From Calothrix sp. NIES-2098 (lineage in GTDB: Bacteria > Cyanobacteriota > Cyanobacteriia > Cyanobacteriales > Nostocaceae), in contig AP018172.1 of the NCBI GenBank assembly GCA_002368175.1, positions 8,435,001-8,499,000 of the forward strand: a DNA stretch of 64,000 bases, given 5' to 3'. The translations under genes and the position numbers were made by a program. Position 1 is the first letter of the stretch. Each line of letters opens with the position of its first letter. Under the pieces are notes generated by a model that was not told the DNA's origin, did not search any database, and saw only the letters and a list, made by a program, of their open reading frames with translations. Shown here piece by piece: positions 8,618 through 17,834 of the stretch.

Positions 8618-11068
8618 CTAGTCTAAATTCCTGTTAACCTCTGTCGCCCCAGAAACCACACAATCAGGAAATTGGCGCTTTAAGGCGGGGAAAACTGGAC
8701 AAGGTGCTTGTTCTTGTAAATTCTCTGGTTTACTCCACGTGAAAGGTGCTTTTTGCGCCGCAGACATCCACAACAACCGCTTGGCTCTCGTCATCGCAAC
8801 GTAAAGTAAACGGTACTCTTCAGCAGTTTTGAGATGTTTTGCTATCTCCCAAGCTTGAGAAACTTCTGGGATGCGCGATTCATTGTGTAAAGCAGCACGC
8901 ACTTGAGCGCGAGCAACTTCAGATAGAGTAAAGTCGCCCAAAAATTGGCTTTGGGGTGGAACCCAAAACCGACCGGGAATTAAGTTTTCGTGGAGAAAAG
9001 GGAGAAAAACATAGTCCCAATCTAGCCCCTTGGCTTTGTGCATGGTAATAATTGTCAGTTGACCGTTACGGGTGTAACGCGCTTCTAAATCTTCTGTTTC
9101 TACAGCTTCAAAGCGTTCGGAACTAACTATTTCACTCAAAGCTGACAGCATTGCTCCCATTGAACTATTACCAGCTATTTGCTGGTTTACCCGTTCTGCG
9201 AGTTTGTCGGCTGTTGCTAGTTCTGCTTGGTCGTAATTTAAAGCCAAAGCCAAAAAAGAAATTAACTGGTATATGGGCAGTTCCAAGCGAGCGCGGAGTA
9301 AACTACGACATAGATGTGCAGCTTTTTGGACTGTTTCAGTTTGCGGTGCTGCCAAGGGGCCGGGATACAAAAACTCTTCTGGTAAACTAGCTAAGGCATT
9401 GAGGTCTTGGGTGGGAATTAACTGGCGTTCTACCAATACCTCAAGCGCAGCTTTTAGGTAATCAGGGGAATGGGGGCGATCGCAAAATTGCAGTAATGCT
9501 AAAATTTCTTGCGGGATATGAGAACGGCGATCGCGTTCTCCCACATCGTAAAGTGTAATTTTATGCTCTTTACATATAGGTTCTAGTGCTTCAGCTAGCC
9601 ATCTTCCTTGGCGATTTTCCCGCACTAACACGGCTGCACTCACTTTTGTGGGGTCTTCAGCAAATAACTCGATCGCTCTCTTGGAAAGTAATTCTACTGT
9701 GTGATGAATATCACGGGGCGTATAAAGTTCTAGCCCTCTTCCTACGGGTGCGGGGTTAGCATCTTGTTGGGGGTCGCCAGTGTCTACAGGACAAATTCTC
9801 TGGTCACGGAAGGGAAGTGAAGAGATAGAGCCATGAGATGATTGTTGCAGCTTGACTCCGTAAAAACTATTAATCCATTCCAGCGCAAAATTAGCTGCTT
9901 CAATGACAATTCTTGTACTTCGCCCAGCTCGATCCATTGTCGCCAATCTTCGCAGGCGATCGCACTCTTCGCAAAATTGCCGAAAATAAATCGGATCGGC
10001 TGGGGTAAAAGTTGAGTTAATCGCCTGGTTAGGGTCGCCTACTCGTACTAAGTTCAGTCCTGAGTGAGGAGTAAGAAGTAAAAAATTATCCCCCTTATCC
10101 TCCTTGTCTCCCTTGTCCCCCATATCACTCGCCAAAATTTCCAGCAACCTCGTCTGTAATGGACTAGAATCTTGAGCTTCGTCTTCAAAGACTGCGAAAA
10201 CTTGGTTTTGCTCAAGGCGGCGAGCGCTGTCGTTCTCTAGCACTCGCAACGCTGCTAAAATCATGTCGTCGTAGTCGATGAAGTCGCGCGATCGCATTAA
10301 TTTTTGATATTGCTCGTACAAGCCTGCGGCTACGCTTAAAATTGCGTACGGATCTGTGGTTTGTTCATTCCACTGCCGTAAATCTTCGGGTGATAGTCCA
10401 GAACTTTTGGCTTCATGAATAACAGTAGTTGCTAAGTCTGGTAAGACTTCTGTGCGCAACACTGATTGACGGCGTAATCTTTCTGTTTCTTCACCGTCAA
10501 ATTGGCTACCTTCTAATAAACGTAAATAAGTAGTTTGATTATTAGCAATCCACTGTTCTACGGCGGTACGAATGAAACGATGGCTTTGATTTGGTGTAAT
10601 TAATGTAACATTTTCTAACTGCAACCCAGATAAATCGGGATGACGGCTGGCAATATTCAATGCCAAACCGTGCAAAGTGTAAACAGCAAAACCTGTCTGG
10701 GGTAAAGATAAATCCTCGCGTAAATATTTGCGGATTTTAGCTTTAATATTGGCAGCAGCAGAACGTGTAAAGGTAACAACTACCAACTGACGGCGAGAAG
10801 AGAGGCGCGATTGAGCTGCACGTTCATACTGACGCGCGATCGCGATCGCCGCCGCAGCTGCCATTCCCGTAGATTTACCAGCACCAGGTACGGCAGAAAC
10901 AGCCAAAGGGCCAGCATACCAATCAGCCATTTGCTGCTGTCCGGGGCGCAGGCTATTACGAATGCGGGCGATCGCTTCTTCCCGCAGAGTAGAAACAGGT
11001 GATTTATCAGATAATTCTGAGAATAGAGATTCTTGCGTCACTTGCTCAATAAAATTAGTGTCTGACAT
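8618..11068 (-). CDS. UvrD/PcrA-like superfamily 1 ATP-dependent DNA helicase
   Basis: 816 residues. Motor of the SF1A (UvrD/Rep) type that unwinds DNA 3'-to-5'. Motif Q/I region: RPGQQQMADW then the Walker A AVPGAGKST (59-67). Motif Ia VVTFTRSAA (about 98-105), Walker B FEDEAQD (294-300), motif III VRVGDPNQAIN (341-351), motif V ITMHKAKGLDWDYVF, and motif VI YVAMTRAKRLL near the C-terminus. Between motifs II and III sits a low-complexity insertion (about residues 314-338, GDKGDKEDKGD...) that looks like a repeat copied into the gene; see the repeat entry. The ATG at 11068 is the natural start. The gene is isolated, with 247-274 bases on either side, and its exact repair or replication role is not evident. 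It is shorter and divergent compared with canonical UvrD, so I give no gene symbol. Confidence 0.9.
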   Translation of the reverse strand: MSDTNFIEQVTQESLFSELSDKSPVSTLREEAIARIRNSLRPGQQQMADWYAGPLAVSAVPGAGKSTGMAAAAAIAIARQYERAAQSRLSSRRQLVVVTFTRSAAANIKAKIRKYLREDLSLPQTGFAVYTLHGLALNIASRHPDLSGLQLENVTLITPNQSHRFIRTAVEQWIANNQTTYLRLLEGSQFDGEETERLRRQSVLRTEVLPDLATTVIHEAKSSGLSPEDLRQWNEQTTDPYAILSVAAGLYEQYQKLMRSRDFIDYDDMILAALRVLENDSARRLEQNQVFAVFEDEAQDSSPLQTRLLEILASDMGDKGDKEDKGDNFLLLTPHSGLNLVRVGDPNQAINSTFTPADPIYFRQFCEECDRLRRLATMDRAGRSTRIVIEAANFALEWINSFYGVKLQQSSHGSISSLPFRDQRICPVDTGDPQQDANPAPVGRGLELYTPRDIHHTVELLSKRAIELFAEDPTKVSAAVLVRENRQGRWLAEALEPICKEHKITLYDVGERDRRSHIPQEILALLQFCDRPHSPDYLKAALEVLVERQLIPTQDLNALASLPEEFLYPGPLAAPQTETVQKAAHLCRSLLRARLELPIYQLISFLALALNYDQAELATADKLAERVNQQIAGNSSMGAMLSALSEIVSSERFEAVETEDLEARYTRNGQLTIITMHKAKGLDWDYVFLPFLHENLIPGRFWVPPQSQFLGDFTLSEVARAQVRAALHNESRIPEVSQAWEIAKHLKTAEEYRLLYVAMTRAKRLLWMSAAQKAPFTWSKPENLQEQAPCPVFPALKRQFPDCVVSGATEVNRNLD
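10055..10131 (-). repeat. In-frame low-complexity repeat insertion inside the helicase gene
   Basis: On the coding strand the core reads GGGGGACAAGGGAGACAAGG and continues AGGATAAGGGGGATAA, a purine-rich motif of a type commonly seen between genes in Nostocales. It encodes about 25 residues (GDKGDKEDKGD, then a short hydrophobic stretch) exactly between helicase motif II and motif III, where related proteins are expected to be continuous. Confidence 0.65.
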
Positions 11069-11315
11069 TAATAAAATTTTAGATTTGAGATTTTGAATTT
11101 AATTGCCAAACCGTAGATTTTACAAATTATGGGCGTTTATCTGTGGTTGGAAATTTTCCATCACAAACCAATCAGCTAATAGTTCTTTGACACTCCCCGA
11201 CCTGAACAAGTTTCGCTTGGGAGCATCTCAATTTTTCTGTCGCGATTAATCAGGCATTATCTGCAATATTTATTTACAAGTGTCTTTTTTTGCAGGTATT
11301 TTCATAGCCACTCTA

Positions 11316-12176
11316 TTAGTGAACCATATCGGCTGCTTTTTGCCAATCAGCCTCTGCGCCTTGCTTGTCTCCCATTTGGGAACGGGCGGTACCTCGGTTC
11401 TTGTAGGCTTCAACATAGTTCGGATTAATTCGTAGTGCTTGGTTGAAATCCTCAATTGCTGCTTTCTTCTCTCCTAATTGGAAACGAGCTATACCCCGAT
11501 GATTATAGGCATCGGCATCGTTAGGATTAATATGCAGTACTTGGTTAAAATCTTCAATTGCTGCTTTCAGTTCTCCCGAATGTAAACGGGTGGTACCTCG
11601 GTTCTTGTAGGCAGTAGCATAGTTAGGATTAATTCGCACTGCTTGGTTAAAATCTTCAATTGCTGCTTTGATTTCTGCCAATTGGAACTGAGCAAGACCC
11701 CGGTTGTTATAGATAAGCGCATCGTTAGGATTAATCCGCAATGCTTGGTTAAAATCCTCAATCGCTGCTTTGATTTCTCCTAATAGAAAATGAGCAAAAC
11801 CCCGGTTGTTGTAGGTATTACTATCGTTAGGATTAATACGCAATACTTGATTAAAATCCTCAATTGCTGCTTTGATTTCTCTCAATAATAAATGGGCAGC
11901 ACCCCGGTTATTGTAAATTTGAGCATTGTTAGGATTAATTCGCAGTGCTTGATTGAAATCCTCAATGGCTCCTTTGAAGTCTCCCGATAGGAAACTGTTA
12001 ATACCTCGGTTGTTGTAGAATATTGCATTCTTCTCATCAACTTGGGCTAACAATGTTACATCGTCAGCATTAGCTGGTTTAGCTGATAGTAAAATCGCAG
12101 TAGTAGTAATTATTGGAATTCCTAACCCAAGAGTTAATGCCACACTCAAAAAGGTTAATGCTTTGGGGAGTTTCAT
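11316..12176 (-). CDS. Secreted/periplasmic TPR-repeat protein
   Basis: 286 residues. An N-terminal signal peptide (MKLPKALTFLSVALTLGLG, hydrophobic to about residue 32, probable cleavage after AKPANA) directs it out of the cytoplasm. The mature part is seven nearly perfect 34-residue tetratricopeptide repeats with the consensus A(I/V)xDFNQALRINPNxAxxYNNRG, and a final degenerate repeat ending GAEADWQKAADMV. TPR arrays are protein-interaction scaffolds; the partner is unknown. The repeats are also similar at DNA level (about 102-base units between 11390 and 12020), so recent internal duplication is likely. It is divergent from the TrkA-like gene, with about 250 bases between. Confidence 0.9.
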   Translation of the reverse strand: MKLPKALTFLSVALTLGLGIPIITTTAILLSAKPANADDVTLLAQVDEKNAIFYNNRGINSFLSGDFKGAIEDFNQALRINPNNAQIYNNRGAAHLLLREIKAAIEDFNQVLRINPNDSNTYNNRGFAHFLLGEIKAAIEDFNQALRINPNDALIYNNRGLAQFQLAEIKAAIEDFNQAVRINPNYATAYKNRGTTRLHSGELKAAIEDFNQVLHINPNDADAYNHRGIARFQLGEKKAAIEDFNQALRINPNYVEAYKNRGTARSQMGDKQGAEADWQKAADMVH

Positions 12177-12424
12177 AACATCGCCCCCATAGAAGTTAAT
12201 ACTATACTTCTACTTCGATCTTAAAATCAATCCAAAAGCATTTATCTAAAACCTACTTAATTATCCATAATAAGTTATAAAATTTGATATATTATCTAGC
12301 CTGATAATTGGATGCATCCAAGTTTTTATTAATGCCCGCAGCTTTACCAAGAAATAGTATTACCGATCTGTCGCCTGCTGTTTGCAAATTGGGATAACAT
12401 GAATTCTTTGGATGACAGTAAATT

Positions 12425-13141
12425 ATGTATGTAGTAATTGGTGGAGCAGGAATGATGGGGCTGGGATTAGCCCAGCAGTTATTGAACTTAGGTCACACAG
12501 TTGCCATCATCGATCTAGATCCGCTTGCCTGTCGCTTTGCTCGTGAAAAAATTGGGGTAATGGCATTTGAGGGCAGTGCAGTTAACACTACGGTACTTTT
12601 GGAAGCTGGAATTAAACAAGCAAATGCGGTAGTTGCTGCACTCAGAGATGATGCATTGAATTTATCGCTGATTGTGTTGTCTAGGAGCTATGGCGTTTCC
12701 CATATTGTCGTGCGGATGCGCGATCGCGAATTTCTAGAAGCCTATCGCTTGGCTGGAGCAAGTCATGTCATCAGTACAATTGATTTGGCAGTTGCAACTA
12801 TGGCGAATGCGATTGAATACCCCGAAGTCGAGTCAATGATGCACTTTGAGCAAGGCCAAGTAGAGGTATTGAAGTTACCCGTTCCTGGCAATTGCTATGT
12901 AGCAGGTCGCACTGTTGCCCAAATTGCGCAAGACCCCCGCTTTCCTAAAGGTTCGTTAATTATTGGCTACCAATGTCATGCTTGCGCCAATCTAGAGATT
13001 CCCAACGGCAATACTGTTCTGGAAGCAGATTCGACTATCCTGGTCGTTACTCGCTCAGAATTAGTCCATCAAATGATTGATTACCTTGGCATTCAAGCTA
13101 GTCATCTTCCAACGATAGAAGTGTCTCATCCAAATCTTTGA
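12425..13141 (+). CDS. TrkA-type NAD-binding (RCK) regulatory protein
   Basis: 238 residues. RCK/TrkA-N proteins bind NAD(H) or related ligands and gate potassium or cation transporters. The Rossmann motif VIGGAGMMGLGLAQQLL is at residues 4-20, with IIDLDPLACRFA for the second strand. A TrkA-C-like domain follows (about 145-225, VLKLPVPGNCYVAGRTVAQ). It is convergent with the CPA1 antiporter gene: their 3' ends overlap by 44 bases. It is probably the soluble regulatory subunit of that or another cation transporter, as is common for this family, but the pairing here is inference. The first in-frame ATG (12425) begins the Rossmann strand, so the start is secure. Confidence 0.88.
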   Translation: MYVVIGGAGMMGLGLAQQLLNLGHTVAIIDLDPLACRFAREKIGVMAFEGSAVNTTVLLEAGIKQANAVVAALRDDALNLSLIVLSRSYGVSHIVVRMRDREFLEAYRLAGASHVISTIDLAVATMANAIEYPEVESMMHFEQGQVEVLKLPVPGNCYVAGRTVAQIAQDPRFPKGSLIIGYQCHACANLEIPNGNTVLEADSTILVVTRSELVHQMIDYLGIQASHLPTIEVSHPNL

Positions 13142-14318
13142 TGTAGGGCTGCACCAGATCCTCTGGCACAATGCGTTTACGCAGGGCATCGCTCACGGCA
13201 ACCTTTTCCGCTAGCAGCAATCGCCGTCGAATCCTATCTAAGCCACTGCGATCGCCTCCTAGTTTACCTGCCCGATATTGATTGTAGAGATCGCGCAGTA
13301 CCCGTTCCGACTTTGCTACCCGCGCTTGATAGGATGCCCATAGTTCCTCATACACTGCTTTCGGCAACACGCCTGATTTCAGCAGACTATCTAATTCATC
13401 CTGAGCAGCTTTCGCCGCAATTAATTGAATCTGCAACTGCCCAGTTTCTTGAATTGTCTCGGAAACACGGCTGATGTTGAGCTGTTTGATCAGCCAGGGT
13501 AAAGCTAATCCTTGTATCACTAAAGAAAATAAAACCGAACCAAACACCAGCTCGATGAGAAAGTCTCGTCCCGTTAGCGATAAGGGAATAGCAACTGCTA
13601 ACGCCATTGACAGCGAACCTTTAATATTTCCTAAAACCAAAACGTGCTGCCAGCGTAGCGGAATCGGGCGATCGAACCAGCGTAGCCCTGCTAATAATAC
13701 ATAAACCGAGAGAATCCGTCCCAACTGATACGCCAGAATGACGAACAAAATGGATGGCAAAATTCTCCACAGCGTTACTGGGTTAATTTCAATTCCAATC
13801 AACAGGAAAATAAATGTATTAACGCTAAAACCTGCGTATTCCCAGAAACTTAGCAGAGTAATTCTATCTGAGGCAGAGGAACTCTGCGGCAGCCCTAAAT
13901 TGCCAAAAATCAGTCCAGCGATCACCACAGCCACCGCACCTGATACGCCCAAAAATTGCCCAATTTGAAAGGTTCCTAATGCTAGAGCAACCGTGAGCAA
14001 AGGCTTAAAAGTACTGCGAAGACGACTGATATCCGTATTAATCGCTGCTTCAAAAATCAGAATTGGCAGAAACAGGTTTAATACTAAGGAAGGGTCTAAG
14101 CCAATCCGACGCGACCAAAGTTCTGTGATGGGTAATCCTGCCAGTACCAATCCTGTTACATAAGGAATTCTTAGCCGCTGAGTTATCAATGCAACAGCAG
14201 TTGCAATTAGTAGCAAAATAATCAAAATGATGACCAGTTCAGGAATGGTTCCTGCGGTTTGACTATCTACAGCAGAATTGCTATCCAAAGGGGTTTGTTG
14301 CGCTAGAATCCACTCCAT
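13098..14318 (-). CDS. CPA1 (NhaP-like) Na+/H+ antiporter, internally deleted
   Basis: About 406 residues from the ATG at 14318, which is preceded by GGGAGGG at a good distance. An upstream in-frame ATG at 14336 is less likely. The N-terminal part has the CPA1 hallmark GLVLAGLPITE (about residues 56-66) and NLFLPILIFEAAINTDISRL. It then jumps from LRSTFKP directly to LLTVALALGTFQIGQFLGVSG, which in full-length relatives lies well over 100 residues further on. The missing block is the one that carries the TDTVSV and FNDG motifs with the ion-binding Asp. The junction is near 14,001. The rest continues normally through SFWEYAGFSVNTFIFLLIG to a hydrophilic tail. As written it should not transport Na+. 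Natural deletion or an assembly error are both possible. Confidence 0.8.
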   Translation of the reverse strand: MEWILAQQTPLDSNSAVDSQTAGTIPELVIILIILLLIATAVALITQRLRIPYVTGLVLAGLPITELWSRRIGLDPSLVLNLFLPILIFEAAINTDISRLRSTFKPLLTVALALGTFQIGQFLGVSGAVAVVIAGLIFGNLGLPQSSSASDRITLLSFWEYAGFSVNTFIFLLIGIEINPVTLWRILPSILFVILAYQLGRILSVYVLLAGLRWFDRPIPLRWQHVLVLGNIKGSLSMALAVAIPLSLTGRDFLIELVFGSVLFSLVIQGLALPWLIKQLNISRVSETIQETGQLQIQLIAAKAAQDELDSLLKSGVLPKAVYEELWASYQARVAKSERVLRDLYNQYRAGKLGGDRSGLDRIRRRLLLAEKVAVSDALRKRIVPEDLVQPYIKDLDETLLSLEDD

Positions 14319-14440
14319 CACCGATCGCCCTCCCATAAAGCGCTTTTCTCACAAAAGTTGAGAGATTGGTTACTGTTTGAGTTTACAGGAGGCTCTACAC
14401 TGCTGTTGCCGTGTATTGAGAATGAATCTTAGATTATTCT

Positions 14441-15526
14441 CTATTCGTCAATCTGCCAGGAATCCTTGGTTAGTTCTTCATCCAAGATTTTCTTAGGACG
14501 CAAGATGATAATAATTTTTCCTAATAAAGGAATTTCTGGTTCAGTTTCAAACCATTGAATATCTAAATCCCCAGAATTATCTACTAAAAAGTAGCTAGAA
14601 GCGTCCCATTGACGTTGGGCGCGATCCACGACGATCAGCACTTTTCCGGGCTGACTTTGGGTTTGATTGGGCAGGCGATCGCTATGAGCTAAAATTACCA
14701 CTGGATCTTCGGCACTCAACAGTACTTGCCAACCTGGTAATGGCACCCAAGCTTGTTCGCCAGAAAATTTGACCATGCGAAATGGTTCAATTTCTGTCAC
14801 TAGAGGCACTGCTTTTAAGTCATTTGGTGTCAGCGGCCACTCGCCAACTACAGGTACAATTCTGGGTAACTCGTCCTCAGACTCCAAGCGATAAAAAGGC
14901 AACAGTGGAGCTGGACGCTTAGGAACAACTGTAAAATCTGTGAGTAATTGCTCTATTTGCTTCCTAGCTGTTTGCGTATGAGCAAACCGCAAGCCTTTAG
15001 CAATTAAGCGCGATCGCTCTTGTAAATCTGTGTTTTGGCGTGCTAATTTCCATGCACCATAAGCTACAGCATCTCCGGGATGGGCAGAAAATCCTTCTGG
15101 CAAGGTGCGGAAACGGGAAAAATCTTTAATCGCCTTAGCTATTTCTCGTGCTTCATCCAAGTCGATTTTGTGGGTAAAAGCTAATTCCGCCGCCGCTGCC
15201 CGTTCTTCTTGGGTGAGCAAACGCAGCTCATATAAAACATCACTACCGCGTATAGAGAAATGCGATCGCGTTGCCTCAGATGCGCCACCTTTTTCTAAAG
15301 AATTATAAACTTGGGAACCAACAACCACCTGATTTTGCTGAATCGGCTCAAATCCAGTTGCCTCAAAAATATCTTGGGGATTATAACCAGCTTTTTGCAA
15401 ATAGGCGATCGCTTGACCCCATTCCACCCAATTACCTTGTTTTTGCCTTAACTTTCGCAGTAACTCTTGGACAGTATCTAAATCAGCGTTACTAGGATTT
15501 TGAGAGTTAGGTGGTAAGTCAGTCAT
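14441..15526 (-). CDS. raf1: RuBisCO accumulation factor 1 (Raf1)
   Basis: About 361 residues from the ATG at 15526 (an upstream TTG would add two). Raf1 is an assembly chaperone that clamps RuBisCO large-subunit dimers before small subunits bind. The N-terminal alpha domain is recognised by LRKLRQKQGNWVEWGQAI, GYNPQDIFEATGFEPI, and the highly conserved YELRLLTQEERAAAAELA and DEAREIAKAIKDF stretches. A flexible part around the FRTLPEGFSAHPGDAVAYGA segment leads to the C-terminal beta domain (LPFYRLESEDELPRIVPV onward). Length and order match the family. It lies alone on the minus strand, not beside rbcLS. Its presence is strong evidence for an oxygenic phototroph. Confidence 0.93.
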   Translation of the reverse strand: MTDLPPNSQNPSNADLDTVQELLRKLRQKQGNWVEWGQAIAYLQKAGYNPQDIFEATGFEPIQQNQVVVGSQVYNSLEKGGASEATRSHFSIRGSDVLYELRLLTQEERAAAAELAFTHKIDLDEAREIAKAIKDFSRFRTLPEGFSAHPGDAVAYGAWKLARQNTDLQERSRLIAKGLRFAHTQTARKQIEQLLTDFTVVPKRPAPLLPFYRLESEDELPRIVPVVGEWPLTPNDLKAVPLVTEIEPFRMVKFSGEQAWVPLPGWQVLLSAEDPVVILAHSDRLPNQTQSQPGKVLIVVDRAQRQWDASSYFLVDNSGDLDIQWFETEPEIPLLGKIIIILRPKKILDEELTKDSWQIDE

Positions 15527-15882
15527 AAGCAATTCAATAACTTGAAAGTAGGGAGTAGGGAGATCAGGAAGGGTGGGGAGTGCGGGAGAGGGGACTGTTC
15601 CCCCATCTTTTTCTCATGCCCAATACCCATTTTCATACTTACTGGTGTACTAAAGTTTATTGGGTAATTAATATTTCATCAGCAAATTTTATTTTATAGG
15701 AAAAAAGTCGGAAACTCTTCGACCGCTTTTATAGGTATAAATTTGTTTATGGTAATTCTTCAGGATTAATTCAGTTTCTCTTCAGCTACATCCGCAAATT
15801 TTCGCAAGGCTGGTAGTTTATTATCGACTAAACTTGGTATGGAATATAACAAGATAGCCAATATATAAAGGACTTAACTTTA
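15527..15882. other. Intergenic region, raf1 / response regulator
   Basis: 356 bases between divergently transcribed genes. Positions about 15545-15600 are a G-rich run of the type AGTAGGGAGTAGGGAG, a common intergenic repeat in Nostocales. The remainder is AT-rich. It must hold two promoters; no terminator or RNA gene is recognised. Confidence 0.5.
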
Positions 15883-16839
15883 ATGGATACTGCCAGTCTG
15901 GAAACTAATACAGATCGTCGCCAATTAAGGACTTTAGAAAGACCAAAAAAACTCAAAATCCTGGTAGTTGATGATGAACCAGACAATCTGGATCTGCTGT
16001 ATCGCACCTTTCGCCGTGATTTTAATGTACTCAAAGCTGATAGCGGCATGAATGCCTTGCAAATTTTGGCAGATGAAGGGGAAGTGGCAGTAATCATCTC
16101 CGACCAACGGATGCCAGAAATGAAGGGTACTGAGTTTCTCAGCAAGACTGTACCGCAATTTCCAGATACAGTCAGGATCATTCTGACGGGCTTTACAGAT
16201 ATTGAAGACTTGGTGGAAGCCATTAATGCTGGGCAAGTCTATAAATACATCACCAAACCTTGGGACCCAGGAGAACTTAAGGCTGTAGTCCAAAGGGCAG
16301 CAGAAACCTACGACTTGCTGAAGCAACGCACCGAAGAATTGCGCTGTGCTAACGCCCAAATGGCACTACTGGCTGTTTTGGTAGAGGTAACACAGGCAGC
16401 TAATAGTTTAGAAGAAACTTTAATACCCATAGCTACGGCTTTTAGTCACAGTTTTGGGGCTGATAACTGCATTCTGCAACTACTTGAGGGCAATACTCTG
16501 ATTGCAACTCAGGGATCTTACGGTTATAACAGTAATCTAGAAAACTGGCTAGCACAAGACCCACTCGTGAGCGAGGCGATCGCTACTGGTCAAGTGCAAG
16601 TATCCTTAAATGTATTGAAAGATCAAAAATTAGCTGGTGTCGCTCACTACCAACAGTCTGGTGTTCAAGCACACTTAGTTGTCCCAATTAGCTACCGTAA
16701 CAAAGTTATGGGAGTTTTGTCTCTACAGTGGAAACAACCTCACACTTTGCGAGATGATGAATTAAAGCTAATTCACTTATCAGCACAATTGCTAGCGATC
16801 GCTTTGACTAGCAGTTGCGATCGGGAAACAAAAATTTAG
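15883..16839 (+). CDS. Response regulator with C-terminal GAF domain
   Basis: 318 residues. An N-terminal receiver domain (about 24-140) has the acidic pair in ILVVDDEPDN (30-31), the phospho-acceptor Asp74 in ISDQRMPEMKG, the Thr of LTGF and the Lys of YITKPW. The IEDLVEAINAGQVYKYITKP wording is typical of receivers fused to RpfG/HD-GYP or GAF outputs. A short coiled coil (about 143-165) leads to a GAF domain (about 165-310), which usually binds a small ligand or mediates dimers. There is no DNA-binding, GGDEF or HD domain, so the output is protein-protein or ligand mediated. The cognate kinase is not next to it. It lies 70 bases upstream of menG on the same strand. Confidence 0.9.
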   Translation: MDTASLETNTDRRQLRTLERPKKLKILVVDDEPDNLDLLYRTFRRDFNVLKADSGMNALQILADEGEVAVIISDQRMPEMKGTEFLSKTVPQFPDTVRIILTGFTDIEDLVEAINAGQVYKYITKPWDPGELKAVVQRAAETYDLLKQRTEELRCANAQMALLAVLVEVTQAANSLEETLIPIATAFSHSFGADNCILQLLEGNTLIATQGSYGYNSNLENWLAQDPLVSEAIATGQVQVSLNVLKDQKLAGVAHYQQSGVQAHLVVPISYRNKVMGVLSLQWKQPHTLRDDELKLIHLSAQLLAIALTSSCDRETKI

Positions 16840-16909
16840 TCAAGAGTTAATTGTCGGAGCTAAAGTTCGACTTTTGCCTCTTGACAGTTGACTCTTGACT
16901 TTTTGGCTA

Positions 16910-17599
16910 ATGACTCACGAAATTCGCGATATTTTTAACCGTATTGCTCCTGTTTACGACCAGTTAAATGATTGGTTGAGTTTGGGACAACATCGGATTT
17001 GGAAGGCAATGGCAATCAAATGGAGTAATCCTCAGCCTGGAGATACTTGCCTTGATTTGTGTTGTGGAAGTGGCGATCTCAGTTTAGGTTTAGCAAGGCG
17101 TGTGGGAACAACAGGAAAGGTCTACGGAGTCGATTTCTCTGCAAACCTTCTCGCAATGGCTAAAGAACGCTCCCAAAAACAGTACCGCCAACCAAACATT
17201 ACTTGGGTTGAGGCTGATGTCCTCGATTTACCTTTTGAGGACAACAAATTTGATGCGGCAACAATGGGTTATGGTTTAAGAAATGTTAAAGATATTCCTC
17301 GTAGTCTCAAAGAGTTGTATCGCGTTCTCAAGCCTGGTGCTAAAGCCGCAATTTTAGATTTTCATCGACCAGAGAATCCCCAGCTGCGATCGTTTCAGCA
17401 ATGGTATCTAGAGAATATTGTTGTACCAGCAGCCACCCAGTTGGGAGTAAAAGAAGAATACGCCTACATCAGTCCTAGCTTAGACCGCTTTCCCGTTGGC
17501 AAAGAGCAAGTAGAATTAGCTTCTCAAGTTGGTTTTGCTGCCACACACTACCCCATTGCGAACGGTATGATGGGAGTGCTGGTAGTTAGTAAATTTTAG
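16910..17599 (+). CDS. menG: MenG/UbiE-family quinone C-methyltransferase
   Basis: 229 residues from the ATG at 16910; an upstream TTG would add five non-conserved residues. SAM-dependent methyltransferase of the UbiE/MenG family, which in cyanobacteria performs the last step of phylloquinone synthesis (methylation of 2-phytyl-1,4-naphthoquinone). The conserved opener IRDIFNRIAPVYDQLNDWLS is at 5-24. The SAM motif I is LDLCCGSGDLS (48-58), the motif II region is ADVLDLPFEDNKFDA, and GYGLRNVKDIPRSLKELYRVLKPG is the second UbiE signature. The C-terminal TQLGVKEEYAYISPSLDRFP matches the family. The symbol rests on the phototroph context. Confidence 0.9.
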   Translation: MTHEIRDIFNRIAPVYDQLNDWLSLGQHRIWKAMAIKWSNPQPGDTCLDLCCGSGDLSLGLARRVGTTGKVYGVDFSANLLAMAKERSQKQYRQPNITWVEADVLDLPFEDNKFDAATMGYGLRNVKDIPRSLKELYRVLKPGAKAAILDFHRPENPQLRSFQQWYLENIVVPAATQLGVKEEYAYISPSLDRFPVGKEQVELASQVGFAATHYPIANGMMGVLVVSKF

Positions 17600-17834
17600 A
17601 TTTTTTTAGATTCGAGATTTTTGGATTAAAGCCTACTGGTAAAGAAATAGAAATTCTTGAATCCAAAAATCAACTATTTAATCTAAAATTCTTTTGGAAA
17701 AGTTTGCTAGCTTGGGAGGCCAATGCAGGGCTACCTCCTAAAAAGCTATGTTGCACAAATGTGGGAATCCGCACAAGTGACTAGCTTAACTTTTCCCCAA
17801 GTTCAAAATCCAAAATTGGTAAGTCCAAAATTCT

